Made by a program: the position numbers and the translations under genes. 63,342 nt of DNA from Prosthecobacter debontii (GTDB lineage Bacteria; Verrucomicrobiota; Verrucomicrobiia; Verrucomicrobiales; Verrucomicrobiaceae), in contig CAMBPV010000006.1 in NCBI GenBank assembly GCA_945869695.1, positions 1-63,342 on the forward strand. The letters run 5' to 3'. Shown here one piece after another: positions 26,746-36,355 of this stretch (the stretch's first letter is position 1; each line of letters opens with the position of its first letter). Under the pieces are notes generated by a model, which saw only the letters and a list, made by a program, of their open reading frames with translations, did not search any database and was not told where the DNA came from.

Positions 26746-27684
26746 ATGGGTGAACCCGACCAGTCAGTCTCAGAACCCTCCTCTTGGCAGGTAACCGCGA
26801 GAGACCTCATGGTCCTGACAAAATTCAGGCTCAGCGCCTTGGTCATCGTGACCACCTTTGTTGGCTTCTGGCTCGGAAGAGAGGGGCCGCTGAATCTCTC
26901 ACTGCTCCTTCACACGCTCTTCGGTAGCACATTGGCGGCATTTGGTGCTGCGGTTTTCAATCAACTCATGGAGATTGAGCCCGACTCCAAAATGCACCGC
27001 ACGGCGGATCGCCCGTTGCCCTCCGGCCGAATCTCTCCCTCCGTCGCTTTTGGAATCGGTTGGCTGCTGAGTGCACTCTCGCTCATTCACTTGGTGCGAA
27101 CGGTCAACACCGAAGCTGCCTCCCTGACAGCACTCACTTTGGCCGTTTATCTCTTTGTTTACACACCTCTCAAGCAGACCTCCGTGTTGAACACCTTGGT
27201 GGGTGCAGTGTCAGGAGCGTTGCCACCCTTGATCGGGTGGGCAGGAGCTGCAGGCATGTCACCGGTGGATGCGCCGTATTACCGATGGGAGTTACTTGTG
27301 CAGCCCGGTGCCATCTTCCTCTTCGGATTGCTCTTCCTCTGGCAAATGCCGCATTTCCTGGCGATCAACTGGATGTACCGAGATGAGTATCGGAGAGGCG
27401 GATTCGTGATGTGGGCAAACGATGATGATGAAGGTGAACTCACCTCTTGGCGCTCCATGTTGTTTGCCGCCGCCACATTTGTTTTCATGCTTTACCCGGT
27501 CGTTGTGGGAATCGTTGCCTGGTGGTTTCTGCCATTCGCTTGGGTGCTGACGGGATGGCTTTGCTTGCTGGCTTGGAGATTTTTCCGCACCCGTGAGCGC
27601 ACGGCCGCGAGGAGGCTGTTTTTTTGCACCTTGATCTACCTGCCTCTCGTTCTCATTTTAACCACAATGGCATGGCAGCGCTAA
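26746..27684 (+). CDS. ctaB: Protohaem IX farnesyltransferase (haem O synthase)
   Basis: 312 aa, UbiA-type prenyltransferase with several membrane helices. The prenyl-diphosphate binding motif is in NQLMEIEPDSKMHRTADRPL (about residues 67-86), and a second Asp-rich loop follows in WMYRDEYRRGG. It makes haem O from haem B, the substrate of the neighbouring CtaA. The order ctaA-ctaB-sco is a normal assembly cassette. Confidence 0.95.
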   Translation: MGEPDQSVSEPSSWQVTARDLMVLTKFRLSALVIVTTFVGFWLGREGPLNLSLLLHTLFGSTLAAFGAAVFNQLMEIEPDSKMHRTADRPLPSGRISPSVAFGIGWLLSALSLIHLVRTVNTEAASLTALTLAVYLFVYTPLKQTSVLNTLVGAVSGALPPLIGWAGAAGMSPVDAPYYRWELLVQPGAIFLFGLLFLWQMPHFLAINWMYRDEYRRGGFVMWANDDDEGELTSWRSMLFAAATFVFMLYPVVVGIVAWWFLPFAWVLTGWLCLLAWRFFRTRERTAARRLFFCTLIYLPLVLILTTMAWQR

Positions 27685-27708
27685 TTGCGTGCGCCTCGGA
27701 TTCGCATC

Positions 27709-28407
27709 ATGGACCAAACCAACTCCGCACCCTCTTCCAAACGCGTCAGTCCGCTGGCGATTTGGATCCCCATCATCATGATCATGCTCGGAGGCGTGGT
27801 GTTTTACAATTACCTGGTCACTCAAAGCCTGAAGCAGCCCAAGGAAAAGGATCGGCCACCGTACTTGGGGCGATTGGAAAAGGATCTGATCTTGACCGAG
27901 CGATCAGGCAAAACGGTCCAGTTAAGTCAGTTGAAGGGTAAGTTCATCGTGGCGGGGTATGTTTACACCCGATGCCCACGTGGATGCGCGGTGGTCGTCT
28001 CGAAAATGAAGAAGCTCTATGAAGAGTTTGGCCAAGACCCACGGGTTCAGTTTCTTTCTTTCACGGTTGATCCTGACGACACGCCCGAAATTCTGAGTGA
28101 CTTCGCCACACGCTTCGGGATCAAGGGGGACAATTGGTGGTTCGTGAATGGACCCAAGGCTGAGGTGCGGAATTACCTCACCTTTCAGTTCAAGTTTGCG
28201 GGTGTGAAAGAGATCCCCGAGGCCGAGCGCATGAGCCCCGATGATAAATACATGCACGACATGAAGGTGGCCATTGTTGATGACAAAGGTCACTTAAGGG
28301 GGCACTACGATATCGCCAACATGGACCCCGAATACGAGACGTTTTGGGCGGCCAAAGTTCGGAAGGATTTGAAATACATTTTGAGCAACAGCGGAGAGCC
28401 GAAGTAA
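27709..28407 (+). CDS. sco: SCO1/SenC family copper chaperone
   Basis: 232 aa from ATG 27709; TTG 27685 would add eight residues. It has one N-terminal membrane anchor (about 18-38) and a thioredoxin-like periplasmic domain. The copper-binding CxxxC is in TRCPRGCAVV (about residue 93), and the partner His lies in KYMHDMKVAIVDD. SCO proteins help to insert CuA into oxidase subunit II. The location directly after ctaB supports that role. Confidence 0.93.
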   Translation: MDQTNSAPSSKRVSPLAIWIPIIMIMLGGVVFYNYLVTQSLKQPKEKDRPPYLGRLEKDLILTERSGKTVQLSQLKGKFIVAGYVYTRCPRGCAVVVSKMKKLYEEFGQDPRVQFLSFTVDPDDTPEILSDFATRFGIKGDNWWFVNGPKAEVRNYLTFQFKFAGVKEIPEAERMSPDDKYMHDMKVAIVDDKGHLRGHYDIANMDPEYETFWAAKVRKDLKYILSNSGEPK

Positions 28408-28419
28408 TTAGAACCGACC

Positions 28420-28851
28420 ATGAGTGTTCAAGAACTCCCGGCCCTCAACGCCATCCTCAATGCCTGTGCCACGGTCTTTTTGATCCTGGGTATCCTCATG
28501 ATCAAGATGGGGCGACAAAAGGCGCACGTCGTGTGCATGAGCACAGCGCTGCTTTTCTCGGCGGCATTTCTCGTGAGTTATCTGATTTACCACTTCAATG
28601 TGGGGCACGTGAAATTTGCAGGGCAGGGGATCGTGCGGACGATCTATTTCCTGATTCTGTTTACTCACCTTCCGCTCGCGATCATCAATCTGCCCATGAT
28701 CATCATGACGGTGGTTCCGGCACTGAAAAGCCGATTTGATCAACACAAACGAATGGCGAAGTGGACCTTTCCGATCTGGCTCTATGTCTCCGTCACCGGG
28801 GTGATCATTTATCTGATGTGCTACGTTTGGTTCGGCCCACCTTTGGCTTAG
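28420..28851 (+). CDS. DUF420 membrane protein
   Basis: 143 aa with four membrane helices. Histidines and arginines lie near the helix ends (HVGHVKF-type segment, THLPLAIINLP, RFDQHKRMAKWTFPIWLYVSV) in the DUF420 pattern, a family commonly found beside sco and oxidase genes. It is probably involved in haem-copper oxidase assembly, but its biochemical role is unknown. Its 3' end overlaps the convergent SWIM gene by 47 bp. Confidence 0.9.
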   Translation: MSVQELPALNAILNACATVFLILGILMIKMGRQKAHVVCMSTALLFSAAFLVSYLIYHFNVGHVKFAGQGIVRTIYFLILFTHLPLAIINLPMIIMTVVPALKSRFDQHKRMAKWTFPIWLYVSVTGVIIYLMCYVWFGPPLA

Positions 28852-29587
28852 TCTTCCTCGCTTTTTCTGGGATCGATTCGATCACAACAGGTTCTGCCTC
28901 GATTTCGATGCCAAAGAGTGCACTGAGATCCTCTTCGGCGAGCGATGGATCCTGGCTCGCTGATATCTCCAGCGTGCTGCTGGAAAGAAGATCAGTGGGA
29001 TCCACACTTCGAAGAACGAAGAAAAGGTCAGGCTGCGTGTCGAGTTTAACACCGACTCCGTAGAGAGTGGCGGCTACGTGCTTGCACATGTCAGCGTGGT
29101 CCGGGCATGTGCAGGAAAAGCGAATCTCCTTCGGTTTTGGGAAAAGGCCGGATTCGGGGTCGCACAGAATCTTCAGCACACCCGCCCCGAGTTTCCCGGC
29201 CAGAAGATCAAGCATGCTGGCCACTTGACCTGAACACTGCTCCTTGATCTGATTCCAGTCGTCTTCCTTTAAGGGCTTGATCGTCACACGGACCTCATAG
29301 AGTTCGGACCCCGCCACAGTGGATGTCACCCGTCCGGGCTCAATCAAAAGGTCATAGACGTTTCCCTGTCGGAGGTAGCTCCTGCCGCGCGGCAGGCGGT
29401 ATTCGTAGTCGTGGTAGCTCTCGAGGTTGTCATTCCAAGCCTTGCCCCAAAAGGTCTTCACCAGTTTAGTGTTGCCTGATGGTGCTTCGACGACGCGAAA
29501 GGGTTCTCCCTTTTTTTGCCGTTTGGCGATTTCCTTCTTGATGCGCGCCTTCGCCTCCTTGGCATCGCTGTAGTAATACCACGACAT
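28805..29587 (-). CDS. SWIM zinc-finger domain protein
   Basis: 260 aa. The SWIM motif is clear: FSCTCPDHADMCKHVAA (Cys-x-Cys...Cys-x-His, about residues 154-170). The N-terminus WYYYSDAKEAKARIKKEIAK and FWGKAWNDNLESY are typical of the bacterial family that accompanies SNF2 helicases. The C-terminus is rich in Lys/Arg. It lies 33 bp downstream of the SNF2 gene on the same strand and probably works with it on nucleic acid. It overlaps the DUF420 gene tail to tail. Confidence 0.92.
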   Translation of the reverse strand: MSWYYYSDAKEAKARIKKEIAKRQKKGEPFRVVEAPSGNTKLVKTFWGKAWNDNLESYHDYEYRLPRGRSYLRQGNVYDLLIEPGRVTSTVAGSELYEVRVTIKPLKEDDWNQIKEQCSGQVASMLDLLAGKLGAGVLKILCDPESGLFPKPKEIRFSCTCPDHADMCKHVAATLYGVGVKLDTQPDLFFVLRSVDPTDLLSSSTLEISASQDPSLAEEDLSALFGIEIEAEPVVIESIPEKARKTKPKVGRTKRSTSDK

Positions 29588-29620
29588 AACGTTAGAGCTA
29601 GATGAGCCAGGTGAAATAGT

Positions 29621-32305
29621 CTAGTTCAGATCGAGTTCGCCAATATCGAGTTTCACAAAGTTGAGGAGTTCTGCGTTGGACATTTCTGTGAGAATCTTGG
29701 CCGCGCCTTCGCCGCCGAGCAGATCCTCCGCTAGAGCGCTTTTGCTTTGGATCAGAGCATCCACTTTTTCTTCGATGGTGCCGGGGCAGACGAACTTATG
29801 CACGAGCACATTCTTCTTTTGGCCAATGCGGAAGGCGCGATCTGTAGCCTGATTCTCGACCGCAGGGTTCCACCATCGATCAAAGTGAATCACGTGACTG
29901 GCCGCCGTGAGGGTGAGTCCGGTGCCGCCAGCTTTGACGCTGAGAACAAAGAATGGAGGACCATCAGGCTGCTGAAAGGTCTCCACCATTTTCTGCCGCT
30001 GCCCGACTGGGGTTCCCCCATGAAGGACAAGGCCAGGGCGACCGAAAACCGTGGCGAGATGGGCTGCCAGCGGACCTGTCATTTCTCGAAACTGAGTGAA
30101 GATGAGGCAGCGTTCTTGTCGCTCGGCAAGTTCAGAGGTGATCTCTGTGAGTCGCTGAAATTTACCGCTGTCGGCGGCATCGTACTTCTCATCGCCGCTC
30201 CAGTGGCTGGGGTGATTGCAGACTTGTTTAAACTTGATCAAATAACCGAGCACCAGGCCTCGCCGCTGATTGGGATCGAGGTCCTCGTTGTTGATGTCGG
30301 CTTTGAGCTGCTCCACCAGTTTTCCGTAAAGAATAGCCTGTTTCTTTTTCAGCGGGCACAGTGCCTTGAGCTCAATCTTGTCAGGCAAGTCAGACACAAC
30401 GGATTTGTCCGTCTTCATGCGCCGGAGCAAGTAGGGTTGGATGAGTTTCCGGAGGGGAGCGAAACCGATTTTGTTCTTCGAGTCGCCCAGTGTTTTCGTG
30501 ATGTCTGCAAAAGCCTGCGATTTCCCGAGCAGGCCTGGATTGAGGAAATCGAAAAGGCTCCAAAGATCACCCAGTCGGTTTTCGATGGGGGTGCCCGTCA
30601 ATGCAACGCGTGCGTGGGCATCGACTTTTTTCACGGCGCGGGCTTGTGAGGTGGTCGCGTTTTTGATGGCTTGGGCTTCATCGAGCACGGCGATGTCCCA
30701 CCGGTGATCGGAGAGTGATGAACTGCGCTGCCATTGGCCGTAGGTCGTGAGAAAGGCATCGCAGTCCCGGAGCGCTTTTGCAGGATCGGTGAGCAGAGCC
30801 TCCATTTCCTCTCGCGAGGCCACGGACGCATGGCCCACTTTGATCCGAAGGTGAGGAGCAAATCGAGCAAACTCAGCTCTCCAGTTTCCCACCAATGAAG
30901 CGGGAACGATCAGCAGGCTCGTGCGGCGGTCAACTTTTGCCATTTCGGCTCGGAGACATAGTAGAGCAATGACTTGGAGCGTCTTTCCGAGTCCCATGTC
31001 ATCGGCCAGGCACGCTCCAAGACCGAGGCGTGCAGAGAAGTGAAGCCAGCCGACACCGCGTTTTTGGTAGGGGCGGAGTTGAGCCTTGAGGCCGGGAATG
31101 TCATCGAGCATTGGGGGCTCCTTCAGCCCATCTAGAATCGACTGGAGGCCTTTACCGGAGATGACCTCGGACCACGCCCGGGTGGCATCAATCTCAGCCA
31201 GCACAGACTCTGCATCGGGTCCGTCTGCACCTGCATTGAATCCTGCCAGCCATCTCATGCCTTCGTGGAAGGACATGCCCTCAGCGTGGGCTGACTCCAC
31301 TCTCCTCCAATGTCCCAGGACTTGATCCAGTTTCTCTTGGTCGATCTCGACCCAGCGCCCTTTCAGGTTCACCAATCCGGATGGCGTTGCTTTGATCTGA
31401 GCCCACTCTTTCTCCGTCAGCTTCTCTCCATCCAAGGTGTAGCCAGCGCTGAAAGCCAGCATCGCATTCACTCCCAAACCACCGGCCTTCGTTGCGTCGA
31501 CCGTGATGCTGATTTGCGGACGAGATGGGCGGCGGCCTTTCCACCAGTCGGGCACTTTGACGATGACGCCGCTCTCTTCGAGCAGAGGGATCTCTCGAAT
31601 GAAATGATAGGCTTCGCTGGGGGTCCAAGCGGCCGCTTGAAAAAGCTGTCGCGACTCAAGCAGGCCACGCACCAGTTGACTGCGCTCCGCAGCGATGCGG
31701 ACGGGCGCGAGGAGAGCATCGAGTGCCGATTGATCTTTTGCAGTCGAATAGGCCTGAAGCGCGCGCCCGAGCGGCGTGTGTTGCGGTGTTCCAGTCGCTG
31801 ATAGTTTTTCCGTGTAAGTGGCTAGGAAGGCAAAGGGCAGTTGCTCGTTTCGCTTGTTTTCGGCGAGGTGAAAAGTGACGCGTCCGACGAGATGCCAGAG
31901 AGGATTTTTCTCCTTCAGCCATGCTTCGAGTCCGCCGGGATGTGCGGTGCTCTCAGCCGTGACGAGACCTTTCAGGTCAGACCACAATCGGGTGAGGAAA
32001 GTATCCGTCACATACTCGGCTCCACGCATCGGTGGCACGGTCGAGAGATAGGCCATCCGTTGCGGGGCATCGGGGAGTTCCGCTTTTTGGGGGTCACGAG
32101 TCTGACAGACGCGCGCGAGAAAAAGCCGCCCCCACTCCCGCGCCCAAGCCATCGGTGCATCCAGATCCTCTTCTTCGAGCGCCGCCGTGGCTAAGTGAAG
32201 GACGCCCGACGCATCACCCTGGGCAAAGGAGTCCCTGAGAGCGCCGGGCTCACTCTCCACCACGATGAGATCGGGCAGAGGTGTGCAGATCAAAAGCCCG
32301 GGCAT
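29621..32305 (-). CDS. SNF2-family DEAD/DEAH box helicase
   Basis: 894 aa. The N-terminal half includes a SNF2-associated segment (VPDWWKGRRPSRPQISI, then VNLKGRWVEID). The ATPase core begins near residue 430 with DDMGLGKTLQVIAL (Walker A), followed by DEAQAIKN (Walker B) and the C-terminal helicase blocks HGGTPVGQRQ, KAGGTGLTLTAA and ATDRAFRIGQ. It is a DNA translocase of the bacterial Swi2/Snf2 type. Only 1 bp separates its start from the stop of the upstream cyclic-nucleotide-binding gene, implying coupled expression. Confidence 0.95.
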   Translation of the reverse strand: MPGLLICTPLPDLIVVESEPGALRDSFAQGDASGVLHLATAALEEEDLDAPMAWAREWGRLFLARVCQTRDPQKAELPDAPQRMAYLSTVPPMRGAEYVTDTFLTRLWSDLKGLVTAESTAHPGGLEAWLKEKNPLWHLVGRVTFHLAENKRNEQLPFAFLATYTEKLSATGTPQHTPLGRALQAYSTAKDQSALDALLAPVRIAAERSQLVRGLLESRQLFQAAAWTPSEAYHFIREIPLLEESGVIVKVPDWWKGRRPSRPQISITVDATKAGGLGVNAMLAFSAGYTLDGEKLTEKEWAQIKATPSGLVNLKGRWVEIDQEKLDQVLGHWRRVESAHAEGMSFHEGMRWLAGFNAGADGPDAESVLAEIDATRAWSEVISGKGLQSILDGLKEPPMLDDIPGLKAQLRPYQKRGVGWLHFSARLGLGACLADDMGLGKTLQVIALLCLRAEMAKVDRRTSLLIVPASLVGNWRAEFARFAPHLRIKVGHASVASREEMEALLTDPAKALRDCDAFLTTYGQWQRSSSLSDHRWDIAVLDEAQAIKNATTSQARAVKKVDAHARVALTGTPIENRLGDLWSLFDFLNPGLLGKSQAFADITKTLGDSKNKIGFAPLRKLIQPYLLRRMKTDKSVVSDLPDKIELKALCPLKKKQAILYGKLVEQLKADINNEDLDPNQRRGLVLGYLIKFKQVCNHPSHWSGDEKYDAADSGKFQRLTEITSELAERQERCLIFTQFREMTGPLAAHLATVFGRPGLVLHGGTPVGQRQKMVETFQQPDGPPFFVLSVKAGGTGLTLTAASHVIHFDRWWNPAVENQATDRAFRIGQKKNVLVHKFVCPGTIEEKVDALIQSKSALAEDLLGGEGAAKILTEMSNAELLNFVKLDIGELDLN

Positions 32306-32306
32306 T

Positions 32307-32663
32307 CTATTCCTTCGTGACCTTGCCTCGAAGTCTGCGGCTCAAACCCTTGAGGACATGCATGGCAAAAAAGGGCGTTTCGTGGACCATGAACTCGAAT
32401 CTTTTGTCGTTGATGGGCATGAGTACACATTCGGATTTCGCGGTTGCAGTGGCGCTGCGAGGCTCCTTCTCGATGAGCGCCATCTCGCCGAAGAATCCGT
32501 CGGGTCCTACGATCTCGACGACGGCACCGTCCACGCTCAGTTCCACCTCTCCAGACTCAATGGTGAACATGGAGTCTCCGGAGTCACCTTTTGCGAAGAT
32601 GATCTCCCCCGGCGCGAATTGCTGGACGGTTGTTCTATCTTTAAAGATGTTGGGTAATTTCAT
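32307..32663 (-). CDS. Stand-alone cyclic nucleotide-binding domain protein
   Basis: 118 aa, essentially one CNB (cNMP-binding) domain. The phosphate-binding cassette reads GFFGEMALIEKEPRSATATA (about residues 66-85), with Glu and Arg in the positions that contact cAMP in CRP. No DNA-binding helix-turn-helix follows. It is the first gene of a CNB-SNF2-SWIM operon, with its stop 1 bp before the helicase start. A ligand-sensing role for the helicase is inference. Confidence 0.9.
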   Translation of the reverse strand: MKLPNIFKDRTTVQQFAPGEIIFAKGDSGDSMFTIESGEVELSVDGAVVEIVGPDGFFGEMALIEKEPRSATATAKSECVLMPINDKRFEFMVHETPFFAMHVLKGLSRRLRGKVTKE

Positions 32664-32797
32664 AGGGTGAGTCTAATGTGTTTGGAGAAGGGGTGTCGTC
32701 AATTTCGTTCGTGCAAGAAACGGTCAGTGAATTTCGCCGATCCCGAAACCGTTTGCGGTCAAGGGCTCGGCGTGTTAGCACACACTCCCTATTTTCC

Positions 32798-33301
32798 ATG
32801 AAAGCGCATCAATTGATTCAAGCCATCGGACCCGAACTTCAGACGGAGATCATCGGATACCTCCGGAACGAGCAGAGAGGTGCCTACCGTGCCGCCATTG
32901 ACACCCTCGCCGTCCAAAAGAAGCTGCGTCCCGTCTTCATCAAGAGCAAGACGAAGGAGCAGCAATCCACCTGGCTCCTCGATCAGATGCGCATCAAGAG
33001 CGGTGATGCCTTGGCGGAGCAGGTCATTCAGATCTGGTTGCTCAAAGGTCAGACCAAGATGTTGGTGACCTTTCTCGATGCGGTAGGCATTGAGCATGAT
33101 GGAAATGGCGAGGTTAAAGACCTGCCAGAAGAAATTACCAAAGCAGCAGCCACCAAGGGCATCAAGGCTCTCTTGGCGGAGAATCCGCCCAAAAAAGTCG
33201 GGCTCTACATGAGCATTTTTGCTCTGCAAAAAGAAGGCGGCTGGCCAGGACTCACCGAAGCCATGGCTGGTTTTCCTGAGATTGAATTGGTGGAGCCCTG
33301 A
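32798..33301 (+). CDS. Hypothetical cytoplasmic protein
   Basis: 167 aa from ATG 32798 (protein MKAHQLIQAIGPELQTEI). Forty codons are open upstream but look non-coding (many Arg/Ser) and reach into the divergent promoter region. It has no signal peptide, membrane segment or cysteine cluster. It is rich in Leu, Lys and Ala and is predicted largely helical. I do not recognise the family. It is convergent with the FabZ-like gene, with 8 bp between the stops. Confidence 0.75.
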   Translation: MKAHQLIQAIGPELQTEIIGYLRNEQRGAYRAAIDTLAVQKKLRPVFIKSKTKEQQSTWLLDQMRIKSGDALAEQVIQIWLLKGQTKMLVTFLDAVGIEHDGNGEVKDLPEEITKAAATKGIKALLAENPPKKVGLYMSIFALQKEGGWPGLTEAMAGFPEIELVEP

Positions 33302-33309
33302 ACAAGCGC

Positions 33310-33744
33310 TCAGCCTCCGCTCAAGACAACTTGGGCCTCACACACAGAGTTCCCGGCGGAGGTGACTTTTCCGGTGGCCTGAATCAGATTGCCCATGCGG
33401 CCACTGATCTCAGCAGTGATTTGAAGGGTCTCGTTTGGCAAGGTGGCACGGAAGATCTTTGTGCTTCTGACGGCGGTGAGCCGAAGGTTCGGCAGCACCG
33501 GGATTTCGGGGTGCGTCTGCGCGGCGATCCCTGCCATTTGTGCGATGGATTCGATCAGCAAAACAGCGGGCATGATGGGCTGGCCGGGAAAGTGACCCGC
33601 TAAAAACGGTTCTGTCCCTCTTAGCGTAAAGACACCCGATGCCGAGACACCCGGCTCCAGCGCTGTGAGTTCATCGATGAAACGAAACTCGGGGCCGTGC
33701 GGAAGAGTGGCGAGTGCCGATTGCAATTGGGCAGGGGAGGTCAT
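33310..33744 (-). CDS. 3-hydroxyacyl-ACP dehydratase-like protein (FabZ hotdog fold)
   Basis: 144 aa. The hotdog motif AGHFPGQPIMPAVLLIESIA (about residues 48-67) contains the catalytic His and Glu of FabZ. Its start overlaps the stop of the LolA-like gene by 4 bp (ATGA). That pairing is typical of aryl-polyene or flexirubin-type clusters rather than of the housekeeping fabZ locus, but no ketosynthase or acyltransferase is in the window. It may make or modify an unusual acyl chain. Confidence 0.85.
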   Translation of the reverse strand: MTSPAQLQSALATLPHGPEFRFIDELTALEPGVSASGVFTLRGTEPFLAGHFPGQPIMPAVLLIESIAQMAGIAAQTHPEIPVLPNLRLTAVRSTKIFRATLPNETLQITAEISGRMGNLIQATGKVTSAGNSVCEAQVVLSGG

Positions 33745-34427
33745 CGGTCGGCGGCGGTTTCGATTTCATATCCACCGGTATCCAGATCGAACATTGACGA
33801 TGGGATGAGCTTGTTTTTTTGCTCGCGCGTTACCCTTGTCGTCATGATCGAGCCATCGCGCATGTGGATTTCAAATTGGAGGAGGGAGCCCGTCTCGGGT
33901 TGCAGGGTGAAAAGAATTTCCTTCACAAATAGACCTGCCTTTTTGTCCCGGAGGTCGAGGCGGATGATCCACACACCGGGCGTTTCAGTTTCTTTGGCGG
34001 AGCGGATTTGGAAGACCTGCTCGAAGGCCTCGGTCGTGGAAGGGAGGGCCGCGCCGGCCATGCCAAAGCCGTTTCCTTGACCATTACCAGCCTCGGTAGC
34101 CAGCTCTGCCGCCGTCCACGTGCGGAGTTTTTTCTTCTGGGTATCGGCGACTCGAAGGGAGCCGTTGGTGCCCCGAATGGCGATCAATGTCGGTGGCTCG
34201 CCGATCTGCCAGCGGAAGGCTTCAGGGCGTTGGAACCAGAGGTGCCCCGCTTTCGAGAGTGGCTGCCGCAGCGCCTTGAGTTTCCGTTCTTGGACGAAGT
34301 CGAGCTCAATGCTCTTCACGCCCGAGCCCACGGTGATCCAGCGTTGCACCAGTGCCCGCGCATCAGGCTCGGCGGCGAAGGAGGGAAGGGCGAGGCTCAA
34401 AAGCAGCCACGGGAAAAAGCGGGTCAT
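33741..34427 (-). CDS. LolA-like periplasmic lipoprotein-carrier family protein
   Basis: 228 aa with a cleavable signal peptide (MTRFFPWLLLSLALPSFAAE). The pattern SIELDFVQERKLKALRQPLSKAGHLWF..PEAFRWQIGEPPTL matches the LolA/LolA-like beta-barrel half. It is probably a periplasmic lipid or lipoprotein carrier. LolA-like proteins paired with hydroxyacyl-ACP dehydratases usually act in export of aryl-polyene-type lipids. It is cotranscribed with the FabZ-like gene and insulated from the MFS gene by a terminator. Confidence 0.85.
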   Translation of the reverse strand: MTRFFPWLLLSLALPSFAAEPDARALVQRWITVGSGVKSIELDFVQERKLKALRQPLSKAGHLWFQRPEAFRWQIGEPPTLIAIRGTNGSLRVADTQKKKLRTWTAAELATEAGNGQGNGFGMAGAALPSTTEAFEQVFQIRSAKETETPGVWIIRLDLRDKKAGLFVKEILFTLQPETGSLLQFEIHMRDGSIMTTRVTREQKNKLIPSSMFDLDTGGYEIETAADR

Positions 34428-34463
34428 GGTTAGATCGTGCGTGGTTCAGGCATTTCTGCCACC

Positions 34464-34499
34464 AAAAAAACGGCCAGCCTGCGAGATGCAAGCTGGCCG
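34464..34499 (-). terminator. Rho-independent terminator of the MFS transporter gene
   Basis: On the minus strand CGGCCAGC (34499-34492) pairs with GCTGGCCG (34478-34471), an 8-bp perfect stem, followed by seven T residues (34470-34464). It lies 30 bp beyond the MFS stop codon. Confidence 0.88.
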
Positions 34500-34528
34500 C
34501 GGAACGAGATAACTAAGAGCTTCTTGAA

Positions 34529-36097
34529 TTAAACTTCTTCTTCGAGGCGCAGTGGCTTGTAGCCGCCGATGCTCTTGAAGTAGAGGAAAAGCAGAAGGTA
34601 GATGCCAGCCATGACAGCAGGGATCCAAGCGTCGGCCTTCAAAGTGCCACGGTCACCTGCCTGGTCGGCAGTGACGACTTTCTGTTGGGCTTCGGTCTTT
34701 TCCTTGGCTTCCTTAGCTGCGGAAAGCTTGGTGCCATCAAGGCCGTAGGCGGCTGTTGATTCGATGTTCAGGAACTTCGAAGGCGTGGCTGCTTTGTACT
34801 CGGCATAGAGTGCAGGGTCAGCTTTTTGAAGCGCTTCACCTGCGAAGCGGTCTTTGGTATAGCCCAATCCAGGGCCCCCGATGAGACCCGCGGAAAGCAT
34901 GCCGATACCGCCCATGATGGACATGGCCACTGCGCCGGAGCGCGGGAAGCGGTCGCCCACAACGGCGAGCATCGTAGGCCAGAAGAAAGTCTTGCCGAGG
35001 GCGTAGATGCCGAGGGCAGCCAATGCGGTGCCAAAGGTATTCATTCCGCTCGCGAGATTCAAACCAATGCAGGCCAGAATGGCTGAAACAAGAAGCAACC
35101 CGATAGGGGAGAGTTTCAGCTTTGTCTCAATAAAGTGAGCGCAGAAACGAAGGCCGAACATGATGCAGGAGGTCCAGATGAACAGAGCCTTGCCTTGTTC
35201 GGAGGTGAACAAATTGCCCGTGATGTTTTGGATCCAACCATCTGTGCCCAGCTCAACTGCTCCGACGAGTGCGTGGGTGATGAAAAGAACAAAAAGGAGA
35301 ATGGAACCGAAGGAGAACTTGCTCACCGCTGCAGCTGCAAGGAGGAGCACACCACCGATTACGTATCCGATCAGGTCGCCATTGCCGGTGCCTTTAAAGA
35401 TGTCAGCAAAGAACTTTGAGAGAAGGAAGCAGGCGACGAGGGAACCGATCATGCCCACTGATTTGAACATCTCGGAGAAGCTGGCACCTTTTTCGGCTGC
35501 TTCAGATTTGGGGAATTTCTGGCCCAAGAAAAGCAAGCCGTAGAGGACGGTTGGGACGAGGTAGAGGGAGAGCTGAATTTTCCAATCCAATTTCATCCGG
35601 TCATCGAGATACCAGCCGATCAATGCGCCGATCACCATACCAGCAGGCCAGGAGGCGTGGAGGATGTTCAGGTAGTGGGTCCGGTTTTTCGGGAAGAGGG
35701 TGGCCACCAGAGGATTGGCAACGGCTTCGAGAGTTCCGTTTGCGTAAGCGAAGATGAACATGCCCCAGAACAGGAAATTGTAGGCGTTCTCTGGCGTGCT
35801 CGCCATGAAGGTTACAACTGCGGAGAGGACGTGTCCGACCAATGCAAGCGCCACGAGCTTGCCGTAGCCGATCTTGTCTACAATCAGACCCCCGAAAATA
35901 ATCCCGAAGCAGAAGCCCGAGAAGCCTGCTCCGCCAATAGCACCCAACTGAGCGCCCGTGAAGCCATAGGCGGCTGCCCAGTTGTCAAAGATACCTCCAC
36001 GAATAGCGAAGCCGACCCCGGCCGCCAAGATGGCTATGAATCCGGCCCAGAGTAGCCGGCCGGCGTTTGGTGCGATTCCTTCTGATTGTACTGACAT
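34529..36097 (-). CDS. Major facilitator superfamily transporter
   Basis: 522 aa from ATG 36097 (protein [17 protein letters not shown]). The longer frame to 36184 lacks a plausible N-terminus. It has twelve membrane helices with MFS landmarks such as [13 protein letters not shown] between helices 2 and 3. An unusual soluble stretch of about 70 residues ([20 protein letters not shown] to [10 protein letters not shown]) precedes the last helix. It resembles sugar/proton symporters of the FucP-like group, but the substrate cannot be told from sequence. It ends in a good terminator. Confidence 0.88.
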   Translation of the reverse strand: MSVQSEGIAPNAGRLLWAGFIAILAAGVGFAIRGGIFDNWAAAYGFTGAQLGAIGGAGFSGFCFGIIFGGLIVDKIGYGKLVALALVGHVLSAVVTFMASTPENAYNFLFWGMFIFAYANGTLEAVANPLVATLFPKNRTHYLNILHASWPAGMVIGALIGWYLDDRMKLDWKIQLSLYLVPTVLYGLLFLGQKFPKSEAAEKGASFSEMFKSVGMIGSLVACFLLSKFFADIFKGTGNGDLIGYVIGGVLLLAAAAVSKFSFGSILLFVLFITHALVGAVELGTDGWIQNITGNLFTSEQGKALFIWTSCIMFGLRFCAHFIETKLKLSPIGLLLVSAILACIGLNLASGMNTFGTALAALGIYALGKTFFWPTMLAVVGDRFPRSGAVAMSIMGGIGMLSAGLIGGPGLGYTKDRFAGEALQKADPALYAEYKAATPSKFLNIESTAAYGLDGTKLSAAKEAKEKTEAQQKVVTADQAGDRGTLKADAWIPAVMAGIYLLLFLYFKSIGGYKPLRLEEEV

Positions 36098-36355
36098 GAG
36101 TCCGGATAGTTGTTGGTTGATGTTGAGATGATCTTTCCCTTGGTGCCGGGGCGGTCGCCACGGCGGGAGCGGGAGAGAACGCACGTTTTAGGCAATTTGT
36201 GTCCAATGAACAAGGAAAAAGTGAAGTGTGAGCATAAATGAATTCCAAATCCGTCACGCTTCAGAATGCTCGACAGGGGCGGAGGGGACCGGTTGGGCGC
36301 AGAAAACGCGAAAACAAGAGTTGATTGTTTTGATAAATTAAACATACTATCCATA

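Noticed and set aside
36098..36184. 29-residue N-terminal extension of the MFS transporter
   Set aside because: It is Pro/Arg/His-rich and non-membrane; the ATG at 36097 gives a normal MFS N-terminus.
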